Shown here piece by piece: positions 6,292 through 11,385 of a DNA stretch of 14,937 bases. The stretch's first letter is position 1. Each line of letters starts with the position of its first letter. Location of the stretch: contig JAQVIB010000016.1 of assembly GCA_028695945.1 (NCBI GenBank), positions 1 through 14,937 on the forward strand. Direction: 5' to 3'. The position numbers and the translations under genes were made by a program. The DNA is from Lachnospiraceae bacterium (GTDB lineage Bacteria > Bacillota > Clostridia > Lachnospirales > Anaerotignaceae). The notes beneath the pieces are model-generated. The model had not been told where the DNA came from. It ran no database searches and worked only from the letters and a program-made list of their open reading frames with translations.

Positions 6292-7062
6292 TTACATATT
6301 GGCGGCTTTTTCATATTCTTCATAAATATCTGGCTCACTTTTTAAATCAGACAACTCTTCTTCTAGTTCTCCGATACGTCTTGTTTTTGCAGCTTTTTGC
6401 CCACCGCTAATTCTTTTTTCTAAGGTTGTTCTATCAAAAAGAACTTTTTTCTCCAATTGCTTAACATTATAACAATCTCCAACATTATCTGGATTAACAG
6501 CTAAATTATCAAGTAATTGCTGTAATCCTTTTTCAACAGATTTATAACGTGCTACTCTATCATCCGTTTTATATTTATACTCTAAATCCACATATTCTCT
6601 AAATTCTGAATATAGCTTTTTAATCTCTAAAACGTCAGCATTTGAAAATGTCTTAATAGTTCTCTTCTGAGAAAATCGAAGTTCATTAAGTACATAGTTT
6701 TCATCCACATTCTCGCTATCGGCAATAAAAGCACCATGTTTTCTGATTGATGGAATCACTTCTGTAGCAAGCCACATCTGGAATTTTCTAGCTTTTTCGT
6801 TTGACGCTTTCATCCCCAGTAAATAAAATAACGATTCTGGAACATAATCATCTTTCCCAACAACTTGGAAAAACCCTAAATCTTTAATATAAGTGTTAAT
6901 AGTTTCCCATCTTACATACAATTTACCGCCTTTATCTCTCGTCCAACCAAATCCAATAGCTGTATCTTCTGCATTCATGCTAATACTACCATCTTTATTT
7001 TGAATTGCCCTTACATTTAAACCGTTTTCTTCATTAATAAATTCCTGAATTTCATTTGCCAT
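6292..7062 (-). CDS. Phage antirepressor, BRO/P22-type N-terminal domain
   Basis: Antirepressors bind or replace the lysogeny repressor and thereby favour lytic growth. The 256-residue protein has an N-terminal domain of the BRO-N/P22_AR type, recognisable from SMNAEDTAIGFGWTRDKGG (about 28-46), the middle WETINTYIKDLGFF and YVPESLFYLLGMKA, and especially KFQMWLATEVIPSIRKHGAF (about 93-112), the family hallmark. The rest is helical, with basic and Leu/Glu-rich coiled-coil stretches (about 125-185 and 200-245). The second domain is not one I recognise, so the target may be unusual. The start at 7062 follows AAAAGGAGAAATG. It lies in the leftward block behind the operator-controlled early promoter, as expected for a gene that must be silent in the lysogen. 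Confidence 0.88.
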   Translation of the reverse strand: MANEIQEFINEENGLNVRAIQNKDGSISMNAEDTAIGFGWTRDKGGKLYVRWETINTYIKDLGFFQVVGKDDYVPESLFYLLGMKASNEKARKFQMWLATEVIPSIRKHGAFIADSENVDENYVLNELRFSQKRTIKTFSNADVLEIKKLYSEFREYVDLEYKYKTDDRVARYKSVEKGLQQLLDNLAVNPDNVGDCYNVKQLEKKVLFDRTTLEKRISGGQKAAKTRRIGELEEELSDLKSEPDIYEEYEKAANM

Positions 7063-7140
7063 AAGTACATTTCTCCTTTTTGTATGTGTTAGATAATTTT
7101 AACAACTTGTGTCTCTTGTTTTAAGACCTGCAAGTCTTTT

Positions 7141-7530
7141 TCAACAGATTTCTTGTAATTTGTCAATGTAATCTTTAATTGCTTCACTGCCATTACTATA
7201 ATCAATTTCTTGAACAAATTTACCTGTGCATTTTGAAGAGGTATCAAATGACATTAATTCATCCAGAGACATTTCAAGATAATATTTATAATTTTCGATG
7301 TAGCCCTCAATCTCTGCCTTCTTTTTGTTATTAGCGTTTGCATATAAATATCCTAATCCAGCACTTATGGCAGCTAAAGGATACTTTCTTATTACATCTG
7401 AATTTACTAATCCACCAAACCCAAATCTTCTGCAACCGAAAATATCACTTAAAATGTGCTCAATACTAACTGCATAACCCTGTGCTGCTGAACCTTTTTG
7501 AATTTCCATCATCTTTTTTTCTGTTTGCAT
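7141..7530 (-). CDS. Hypothetical early phage protein, 129 residues
   Basis: A well-placed gene: AAGGAGG six bases before ATG 7530. The protein has a helical start, a glycine-rich middle (IFGCRRFGFGGLVNSDVIRK, then AAISAGLGYLYANANNKK) and an acidic, helical C-terminus with a conserved-looking CTGKFVQEIDYSN segment. The middle hydrophobic stretch is short and interrupted, so a membrane helix is not convincing. The gene belongs to the leftward early operon between the small early genes and the antirepressor. The family is not recognised. Confidence 0.75.
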   Translation of the reverse strand: MQTEKKMMEIQKGSAAQGYAVSIEHILSDIFGCRRFGFGGLVNSDVIRKYPLAAISAGLGYLYANANNKKKAEIEGYIENYKYYLEMSLDELMSFDTSSKCTGKFVQEIDYSNGSEAIKDYIDKLQEIC

Positions 7531-7589
7531 AATTTTCCTCCTTGGAATAAAAAATAATAATAGTAACTGTGCTATCTATATAAACCACT

Positions 7590-7883
7590 CTATTGAGCGA
7601 ATTGTTGTTTTGAAATTTTAGGATATATCATTTTAAGATTTCTCTTTTGCATGGATAGCCCTATAACATTATCCACAATTTCACGTTCTTCAAATTCAAG
7701 ATTTTCATATTCTTTTTTTGCTTCAGCTTCATATTCAAACTCATCTTCAAAATCACCAATGTTACGGCTAATTATTTCATTAAAAACATCATTGTTACAT
7801 TCGATGACTTCAAGGCTAACATTTTTATCATCAGTGTAAATGGCTTGTACACCGTCATAATCAACTTCGAGATAGATTTTCAT
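7590..7883 (-). CDS. Hypothetical acidic early phage protein, 97 residues
   Basis: The chosen start is ATG 7883 (MKIYLEVDYDGVQ), directly behind AAGGAGGGAATTCAA. A longer frame from ATG 7910 overlaps the upstream stop (TAATG) but has no ribosome binding site. The N-terminus looks like alternating beta strands and the middle is a highly acidic helix (DFEDEFEYEAEAKKEYENLE), followed by a basic C-terminus (QKRNLKMIYPKISKQQFAQ). This charge split resembles DNA-mimic or protein-interaction proteins, but no function can be assigned. It shares an almost identical translation-initiation segment with its two upstream neighbours. Confidence 0.72.
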   Translation of the reverse strand: MKIYLEVDYDGVQAIYTDDKNVSLEVIECNNDVFNEIISRNIGDFEDEFEYEAEAKKEYENLEFEEREIVDNVIGLSMQKRNLKMIYPKISKQQFAQ

Positions 7884-7909
7884 TTGAATTCCCTCCTTAG
7901 ATACTTCCA

Positions 7910-8188
7910 TTATTCTTTTATTGCTTCAATTTTAGGGAAATACAAGATATATTCCTCGCCCATATTATCCGTCATAGGACTTCCCAACATTTTTGAAAGT
8001 TCATACCCTGTAGTGCCATCGTAAATATCTAGTAAAAAACAGAATAACTCTATCATAATACGTAGAGTGTTATCTCCTACAATCCCAACGCATTTATTAC
8101 CAAACATACCCCTTCCAGAATAATTTGCGTAAAAATCATACCCATTAGCATCACAAAACTTTTTAATTTCTTTTTCCATTTTTTTCAT
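7910..8188 (-). CDS. Hypothetical early phage protein with SGRGMFG motif, 92 residues
   Basis: ATG 8188 follows AAAGGAGGAATTCAA, part of which overlaps the upstream gene's stop codon. The segment YDFYANYSGRGMFGNKCVGI is characteristic of a widespread small protein found in Firmicute prophages and conjugative elements whose function I do not know. The remainder is a helix (IMIELFCFLLDIYDG) and a C-terminal strand (EEYILYFPKIE). It is a soluble protein in the second position of the leftward operon, controlled by the promoter at 8588-8616. Recognition of the family is from motif memory. Confidence 0.75.
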   Translation of the reverse strand: MKKMEKEIKKFCDANGYDFYANYSGRGMFGNKCVGIVGDNTLRIMIELFCFLLDIYDGTTGYELSKMLGSPMTDNMGEEYILYFPKIEAIKE

Positions 8189-8201
8189 TTGAATTCCTCC
8201 T

Positions 8202-8471
8202 TTAGATAACTTTCAGTGTTGGTTTTATAAGCTTGTCCTCATACCATTTGATTTCTTTGTTGCCTTGAGCTGTGGGTCTTTTTTGGCTAATAGCTGTTAC
8301 TGCACATTGTACCAGTACACCATCCTTAACTACTGGCGGTGAATATGTAGCTTTACTGAGTTCTTTTATTTCTGATGCTTGCTGTGATATTAGAGCGTTC
8401 TGTGCTGCAATGATGTCAAGTAAATCGTCTGCGGTTGCGTTGGTTTCTGTTAGGTATTCAATTTGTTTCAT
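8202..8471 (-). CDS. First gene of the leftward early operon, hypothetical, 89 residues
   Basis: Start ATG 8471 is preceded by AAGGAGGAACCCAA. The protein has an N-terminal helical coiled-coil-like segment (ATADDLLDIIAAQNALISQQ, then ASEIKELSK) followed by a strand-rich basic half (VVKDGVLVQCAVTAISQKRP, KWYEDKLIKPTLKVI). It lies directly downstream of the operator region and a 5' leader with three hairpins. A Cro-like role would be expected from position in some phages, but no helix-turn-helix is visible, so I leave the function open. Confidence 0.75.
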   Translation of the reverse strand: MKQIEYLTETNATADDLLDIIAAQNALISQQASEIKELSKATYSPPVVKDGVLVQCAVTAISQKRPTAQGNKEIKWYEDKLIKPTLKVI

Positions 8472-8498
8472 TTGGGTTCCTCCTTAGAATTTTACCCT

Positions 8499-8558
8499 CC
8501 GTCCATTTGGTCGGAAGATGAAACCATCTTTTTGATTTCCAGTATTGATTTTATACTG
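8499..8558 (-). promoter_or_regulatory. Three-hairpin 5' leader of the early operon
   Basis: Between the leftward promoter (expected start near 8581) and the first gene, the transcript would contain three consecutive hairpins: 8540-8558 (CAGTAT stem, 6 bp), 8515-8530 (AAGATG stem, 6 bp) and 8499-8514 (CCG and CC stems with one A-A mismatch). The last two are directly adjacent, with no base between them. None has a U-tract. The arrangement is compatible with a cis-acting RNA control element. Confidence 0.55.
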
Positions 8559-8587
8559 ATTCTGTATATTTCATTTTGACAATATTT

Positions 8588-8616
8588 ACTATATTACTTA
8601 TCCGATATATCGTCAA
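8588..8616 (-). promoter_or_regulatory. Leftward early promoter with operators
   Basis: On the minus strand TTGACG (8616-8611), a 17-bp spacer and TATAGT (8593-8588) form a near-consensus sigma-A promoter. The operator CCGATATATCG occupies the spacer and a second lies just upstream, so bound repressor would block RNA polymerase. It is expected to drive the early genes from 8471 leftward. Confidence 0.82.
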
Positions 8617-8704
8617 GAAAAATCCGATATTTTTTTAATTTATTTTCTATTTATGAATATATTTTTTTATTTTTGGAAAATATTTAGAATAACCGATATA
8701 TTCT
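8601..8704. promoter_or_regulatory. Three repressor operators in the genetic switch
   Basis: The motif CCGATAT occurs three times: TCCGATATATCGTCA (8601-8615, containing the perfect palindrome CGATATATCG), TCCGATATTTTT (8623-8634) and ACCGATATATTCT (8692-8704). The first two overlap or abut the leftward promoter and the third sits just upstream of the repressor's own -35. Such a distribution matches a lambda-like switch with autoregulation. The plus-strand repressor at 8765 is the expected ligand. Confidence 0.7.
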
Positions 8705-8705
8705 A

Positions 8706-8734
8706 TTGTGTTTTTATTAAATATATGATAGAAT
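8706..8734 (+). promoter_or_regulatory. Promoter of the repressor gene
   Basis: TTGTGT (8706-8711), a 17-bp spacer and TAGAAT (8729-8734) precede the repressor's GGAGG (8749-8753) and ATG (8765). The third operator lies immediately upstream. Match to consensus is moderate. Confidence 0.6.
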
Positions 8735-8764
8735 AACCACTATATAAAGGAGGATAATACCTAT

Positions 8765-9391
8765 ATGTTAAAAGAAAAAATAAAATTAAATAGTTCAATA
8801 AGAAAGCAAATCAAATTAGGAAGAGAACGAAAAGGAATATCAGTAAAAGAGGCTTCAGAATCAATCAATAGAAAAACGAGTTATGTATCAGGACTTGAAA
8901 ACAAACATATATTAAGTATTAAATCGGAAGATTTAATTAAATTATTTATTTTTTTATTCAATATTTCTGAGGATGATGCTGAAAATAAAATAGAATCATT
9001 ATTGAAACAAGAGGATATGAATATTGAAGAAGAAACAATAATAATTGATGATGAAGATAATATGGAAAGCAAATTAGAAATTGATAATATTAAAGATTAT
9101 CACAAAGAAAATTTTGATAATGATGAAAAATTTAAAAAAATGTTATTATTAACTAATAAAATCATCAAAGCGTACTATCAAAAACGCCCTAAAGATGCTG
9201 AAAGGATGTTATTTGCTTTTGTACGTTCTTGTAAATTTGACCTCGGTTTTATTTCAGCAATCATATCAATTCCTTTTTTTACATTAGAAAAATTATCACA
9301 TGATGAAAGGCAGAAAGTTTATGATGAAATAATAGAAATTTTTGAAAAATATTATTATGAAATAAAAAATAAAAACAATGACGAAGAGTAA
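8765..9391 (+). CDS. cI-like phage repressor (HTH_XRE), without a peptidase domain
   Basis: Maintains lysogeny by binding the operators next to it. The 208-residue protein has an N-terminal XRE-type helix-turn-helix (about residues 12-66: IRKQIKLGRERKGISVKEAS, then INRKTSYVSGLENK). An acidic linker follows (about 82-110, EEETIIIDDEDN), then a helical C-terminal part (about 118-200) that probably dimerises. There is no LexA-type S24 peptidase domain with its Ser/Lys pair, so RecA-stimulated self-cleavage is unlikely. Release may instead depend on the antirepressor at 6292-7062. It is transcribed away from the early genes, with the operators between. Very AT-rich codon use, as in the rest of the phage. 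The start has GGAGG 11 bases upstream. Confidence 0.85.
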   Translation: MLKEKIKLNSSIRKQIKLGRERKGISVKEASESINRKTSYVSGLENKHILSIKSEDLIKLFIFLFNISEDDAENKIESLLKQEDMNIEEETIIIDDEDNMESKLEIDNIKDYHKENFDNDEKFKKMLLLTNKIIKAYYQKRPKDAERMLFAFVRSCKFDLGFISAIISIPFFTLEKLSHDERQKVYDEIIEIFEKYYYEIKNKNNDEE

Positions 9392-9443
9392 TCATTAAGC
9401 ACATATTTTTTTACACATTACAAGTCTAAATAAAAAAAATACA

Positions 9444-9472
9444 TTGAAGATTATACAAAACTATTATATATT
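9444..9472 (+). promoter_or_regulatory. Promoter of the 9503 gene
   Basis: TTGAAG (9444-9449), a 17-bp spacer and TATATT (9467-9472) lie 31 bases before the start codon of the coiled-coil gene. No CCGATAT operator is present here, so it may be expressed in the lysogen. Confidence 0.6.
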
Positions 9473-9502
9473 ATAACAATACAGAGGACTGGAGGTTACT
9501 AA

Positions 9503-9697
9503 ATGGACAACGATATAAAAACATTACTCACTGACATAGCAGAATTGTTTGATACTAAATTACAGCCAATAAATGAACAATTAAATAATATTGATGGTAG
9601 ATTGACAAAAATTGAAACTTGCCTTGAAAGTGATATAAAGCCTAATATACAAATGTTATATACCTCTTTTACGTACCCCTTTAAAGGTGAACATTAA
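9503..9697 (+). CDS. Small coiled-coil protein, 64 residues
   Basis: ATG 9503 follows a GGAGG (9491-9495) and its own promoter. The sequence is a long amphipathic helix with heptad-like hydrophobics (LLTDIAELFDTKLQPINEQL, NNIDGRLTKIETCLESDIK), typical of short coiled-coil proteins found in prophages and plasmids near repressors. Its last codons, encoding TYPFKGEH, lie in a 17-bp segment identical to one in the terS-terL spacer (1482-1498), so the C-terminus may have been reshaped by recombination. No function can be assigned. Confidence 0.65.
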   Translation: MDNDIKTLLTDIAELFDTKLQPINEQLNNIDGRLTKIETCLESDIKPNIQMLYTSFTYPFKGEH

Positions 9698-9765
9698 ATA
9701 CTGAACACGATTTCGTGCTTAGTGATTATTTCATACCAAATATGCTTAACTAAATCATCAAAATA

Positions 9766-9837
9766 CACCCCTATTTTCGATTATATTATTAAGGTGATTA
9801 ATTGCACCAGAAAAGTATTATCGTTTAAAATAGGGTG
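9766..9837. repeat. Long nested hairpin upstream of the ParB-like fragment
   Basis: CACCCCTATTTT (9766-9777) pairs with AAAATAGGGTG (9827-9837) with one bulged C. Inside, CGATTATATTATTA pairs loosely with TAGTATTATCG-type sequence on the other side, and at the tip GGTG (9793-9796) faces CACC (9804-9807). The whole forms an imperfect hairpin of about 72 nt ending eight bases before the GTG at 9845. Confidence 0.6.
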
Positions 9838-9844
9838 CGAAAAC

Positions 9845-10040
9845 GTGAATTTAAGTAAGAAAGTTGGCTTGAGGATTAAGGAACTGGAAAGATTGTATGG
9901 AATTGAACATGGTGGGGATAGAAAATCAAAAGGTCAAAATGACCTCTTGAAAACTCAATCAGACATTGCTAAAGAAATGGATATGGATACGACAATTTGT
10001 CGTAACCTGAAAACACTCAAGAAAGAAAAAAATGACCTTG
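9845..10040 (+). pseudogene. Fragment of a ParB-like / plasmid-type HTH protein
   Basis: An open frame from 9722 to 10168 contains a recognisable block from the GTG at 9845: VGLRIKELERLYGIEHGGDR, then LLKTQSDIAKEMDMDTTICR and NLKTLKK. This matches the linker plus helix-turn-helix seen in ParB-like proteins of plasmids and integrative elements, in which KTQ-xx-(I/L)AK begins the recognition unit. The N-terminal nuclease-like ParB domain and the region normally following the HTH (a PEL-type segment) are missing. Residues encoded before 9845 and after about 10040 look non-coding: the tail is hydrophobic and AT-driven, and the upstream part is a hairpin. I therefore call it a remnant, though a short standalone HTH protein is possible. 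Confidence 0.5.
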
Positions 10041-10125
10041 AGCGTAAGCGAAAAGAAATAATAAATATATATTTATTATTAATCTTATATTCTTATATGT
10101 TATCTATTCTTCTTACGTTCCATTT

Positions 10126-10191
10126 GAGGTTGATTTTTAAACCTCTAATTTCAAAACTTAAAAAATAGAGGTTTATTTTTAAACCTTTAAT
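10126..10191. repeat. Two direct repeats, each a hairpin
   Basis: A 24-bp unit beginning GAGGTT-ATTTTTAAACCT occurs at 10126-10149 and 10168-10191 with two mismatches and a 42-bp period. Each copy folds on itself (GAGGTT with AACCTC, and AGGTTTA with TAAACCT). On the plus strand they could weakly terminate the transcript from the ParB-like fragment, but the T-tracts are in the loops rather than after the stems. Confidence 0.6.
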
Positions 10192-10507
10192 GGAATTCGG
10201 CAAACTTATTATCTTTCAGTAGTTACTAAACTGGTAAGTACTGACGGTAAACATAAAGTACGATTAGATTGTTTATCTACGGTTACTAGATTGGTAACTG
10301 AAGTTGGGCTTACTCTATTTATTTTTGGAATCGGTATGGTGCGTTTCATCCCGTGCCTACAAAAAGCTGATAGGAATAAAGTTCCATTCAGGTCAGTAAT
10401 AGGTGTACTGCGTTTAACCGTATACAGTAGCTTCCCCAGTTTTTGGTGTCGGTTAAGTATGTCGCATTTCGCTACCCACATACAATGTCACAGCGGAAAA
10501 TACCGCC
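10192..10507. other. Gene-free, higher-GC region with repeats, unlike its surroundings
   Basis: About 315 bases with visibly higher GC than the flanking phage DNA, open on both strands by chance, and with no protein I recognise. It has an imperfect repeat (GTTACTAAACTGGTAAGT at 10222-10239 and GTTACTAGATTGGTAACT at 10282-10299, period 60), each copy carrying inverted GTTAC/GTAA ends. It also has a TTAACCG/CGGTTAA inverted pair with about 31 bases between (about 10415-10459), and a GCGG/CCGC hairpin just before the ATG at 10508. It may be the control or res region of the adjacent recombinase relic. Confidence 0.4.
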
Positions 10508-10541
10508 ATGAAAGTATATTATGTACGAATTTCGTCCTTAA
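10508..10541 (+). pseudogene. Relic of the start of a serine recombinase gene
   Basis: The plus strand reads MKVYYVRISSL from ATG 10508, the typical beginning of small serine recombinases (strand, then Y-x-R-[VI]-S with the catalytic serine at about residue 9-10). Resemblance stops at about 10540, where the amidase gene's 3' end begins on the opposite strand. A GCGG/CCGC hairpin lies directly before the ATG. With only 11 residues, chance similarity cannot be excluded. Confidence 0.4.
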
Positions 10542-11219
10542 TTATCCAATATACCTATCCATAATAACAAACACTCTCAACATCTCATCTGTTAAATTCA
10601 GCTTATTTACATTTCCAAAGCATCCCTTATCTGTCAACTTTTTAATAGTGTTTTTTGCCCATTCTGGCACTTCATTTATATTCTGGTACAAATTATCACC
10701 CTCCTTATTATCGTCCAAATTAGACCCTAAAAACTCGTTTTTAAGCCTTGTTTTATATCCTTCCCATGCTGTAGTTTCAATCAAAGGTTCAGGACATCGT
10801 TTCCCTGTTACATCAAAATGACGTATAACATTATCTATTGGTATATCGTATTTTTTCATCAAGTCACAAACTAACTCAATAGAATTTTTTACCGTTTCAT
10901 CTTTAAAGTAGTAATTGCCGTTGCTGTCTTTCCTACTACACAATTCAATACCTATGCTATTTGTGTTTCTGCAATATGGGTGTACATAGGTTTTTGCCCC
11001 ACAATGCCACGCAATGTAATTATCTGGCACAACTTGTATAATCTCATTCTCATCTACAAAATAATTAGCTGAAGCGTTTCTGTTGATAGAGTGGAAGTAA
11101 TTAGCGTTACCCTGTGCTGTGTCTCCATCATTAGCTGTGTAGTGAATCACTATGTACTTGTTTTGCTTATTGGTTGATGGTGTAAAGTTTACTGTTGTTA
11201 AATATTGCTTAATTTCCAT
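10542..11219 (-). CDS. N-acetylmuramoyl-L-alanine amidase (phage endolysin)
   Basis: Cuts the amide bond between N-acetylmuramic acid and the stem peptide of peptidoglycan, as phage endolysins do at lysis. Residues 15-160 form an Amidase_2 (PGRP-like) domain: zinc ligands H26 (IVIHYTAND), H134 (VIRHFDVTGKRCPEP) and C142, with E92 (SIGIELC) near the active site. Residues about 176-225 (NLYQNINEVPEWAKNTIKKL, then GCFG, then NLTDEMLRVFVIMDR) are a C-terminal module common in clostridial phage lysins and probably bind the wall. There is no signal peptide, so release would need a holin, which is not visible nearby. The start follows AGAAGGTATCAC. Endolysins normally sit at the far end of a prophage from the integrase, so this position is unusual. 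Confidence 0.92.
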   Translation of the reverse strand: MEIKQYLTTVNFTPSTNKQNKYIVIHYTANDGDTAQGNANYFHSINRNASANYFVDENEIIQVVPDNYIAWHCGAKTYVHPYCRNTNSIGIELCSRKDSNGNYYFKDETVKNSIELVCDLMKKYDIPIDNVIRHFDVTGKRCPEPLIETTAWEGYKTRLKNEFLGSNLDDNKEGDNLYQNINEVPEWAKNTIKKLTDKGCFGNVNKLNLTDEMLRVFVIMDRYIG

Positions 11220-11234
11220 GTGATACCTTCTTTC

Positions 11235-11334
11235 TAAAAATCGGGATTTAGGTACACTAGATAATAAGATATCTTCTTTATCTAGTGTGAGTAAAACCCC
11301 TCTTACAAAAAATACGAGAGGTCATTACTCCCGA
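11235..11334 (-). promoter_or_regulatory. Branched RNA-like structure in the amidase leader
   Basis: On the minus strand an outer stem TCGGGA/TCCCGA (11334-11329 with 11246-11241) encloses two strong hairpins. One is ACACTAGATAA/TTATCTAGTGT (11254-11264 with 11278-11288, 11 bp). The other is ACCCCTC/GAGAGGT (11296-11302 with 11316-11322, one mismatch), extendable by GAGTAA/TTACTC in competition with the outer stem. The outer stem is followed by a short T-run (11240-11236). It lies just before the amidase ribosome binding site, and could be a terminator-attenuator or a regulatory RNA. Confidence 0.6.
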
Positions 11335-11346
11335 CTTGTTTTAAAT

Positions 11347-11375
11347 AAAAAAGGATACACATTAAACGTGTACCC
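11347..11375 (-). terminator. Intrinsic terminator of the integrase gene
   Basis: On the minus strand GGGTACAC (11375-11368) pairs with GTGTATCC (11360-11353) over 8 bp including one wobble pair around a 7-nt loop, followed by six T. It lies about 10 bases after the integrase stop codon. Confidence 0.88.
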
Positions 11376-11385
11376 CTAGTGATGT

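Noticed and set aside
6225..6410. Plus-strand frame of 61 codons
   Set aside because: It overlaps the end of the antirepressor gene, has no ribosome binding site and gives no recognisable protein.
7121..7136. Palindrome AAGACCTGCAAGTCTT after the 7141 gene as a terminator
   Set aside because: The T-run is on the plus-strand side, while the neighbouring genes are all on the minus strand.
7884..7910. Nine-codon upstream start for the 7590 gene
   Set aside because: The upstream ATG overlaps the preceding stop but lacks its own ribosome binding site, while the AAGGAGGG inside it serves ATG 7883.
10209..10481. Minus-strand frame of 90 codons in the higher-GC island
   Set aside because: The region is open on both strands; the frame follows the internal DNA repeats and has no ribosome binding site.
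10291..10821. Plus-strand frame of 176 codons overlapping the amidase
   Set aside because: Its second half is antisense to the well-supported amidase and the first half lies in the repeat-rich island. No family or ribosome binding site is visible.
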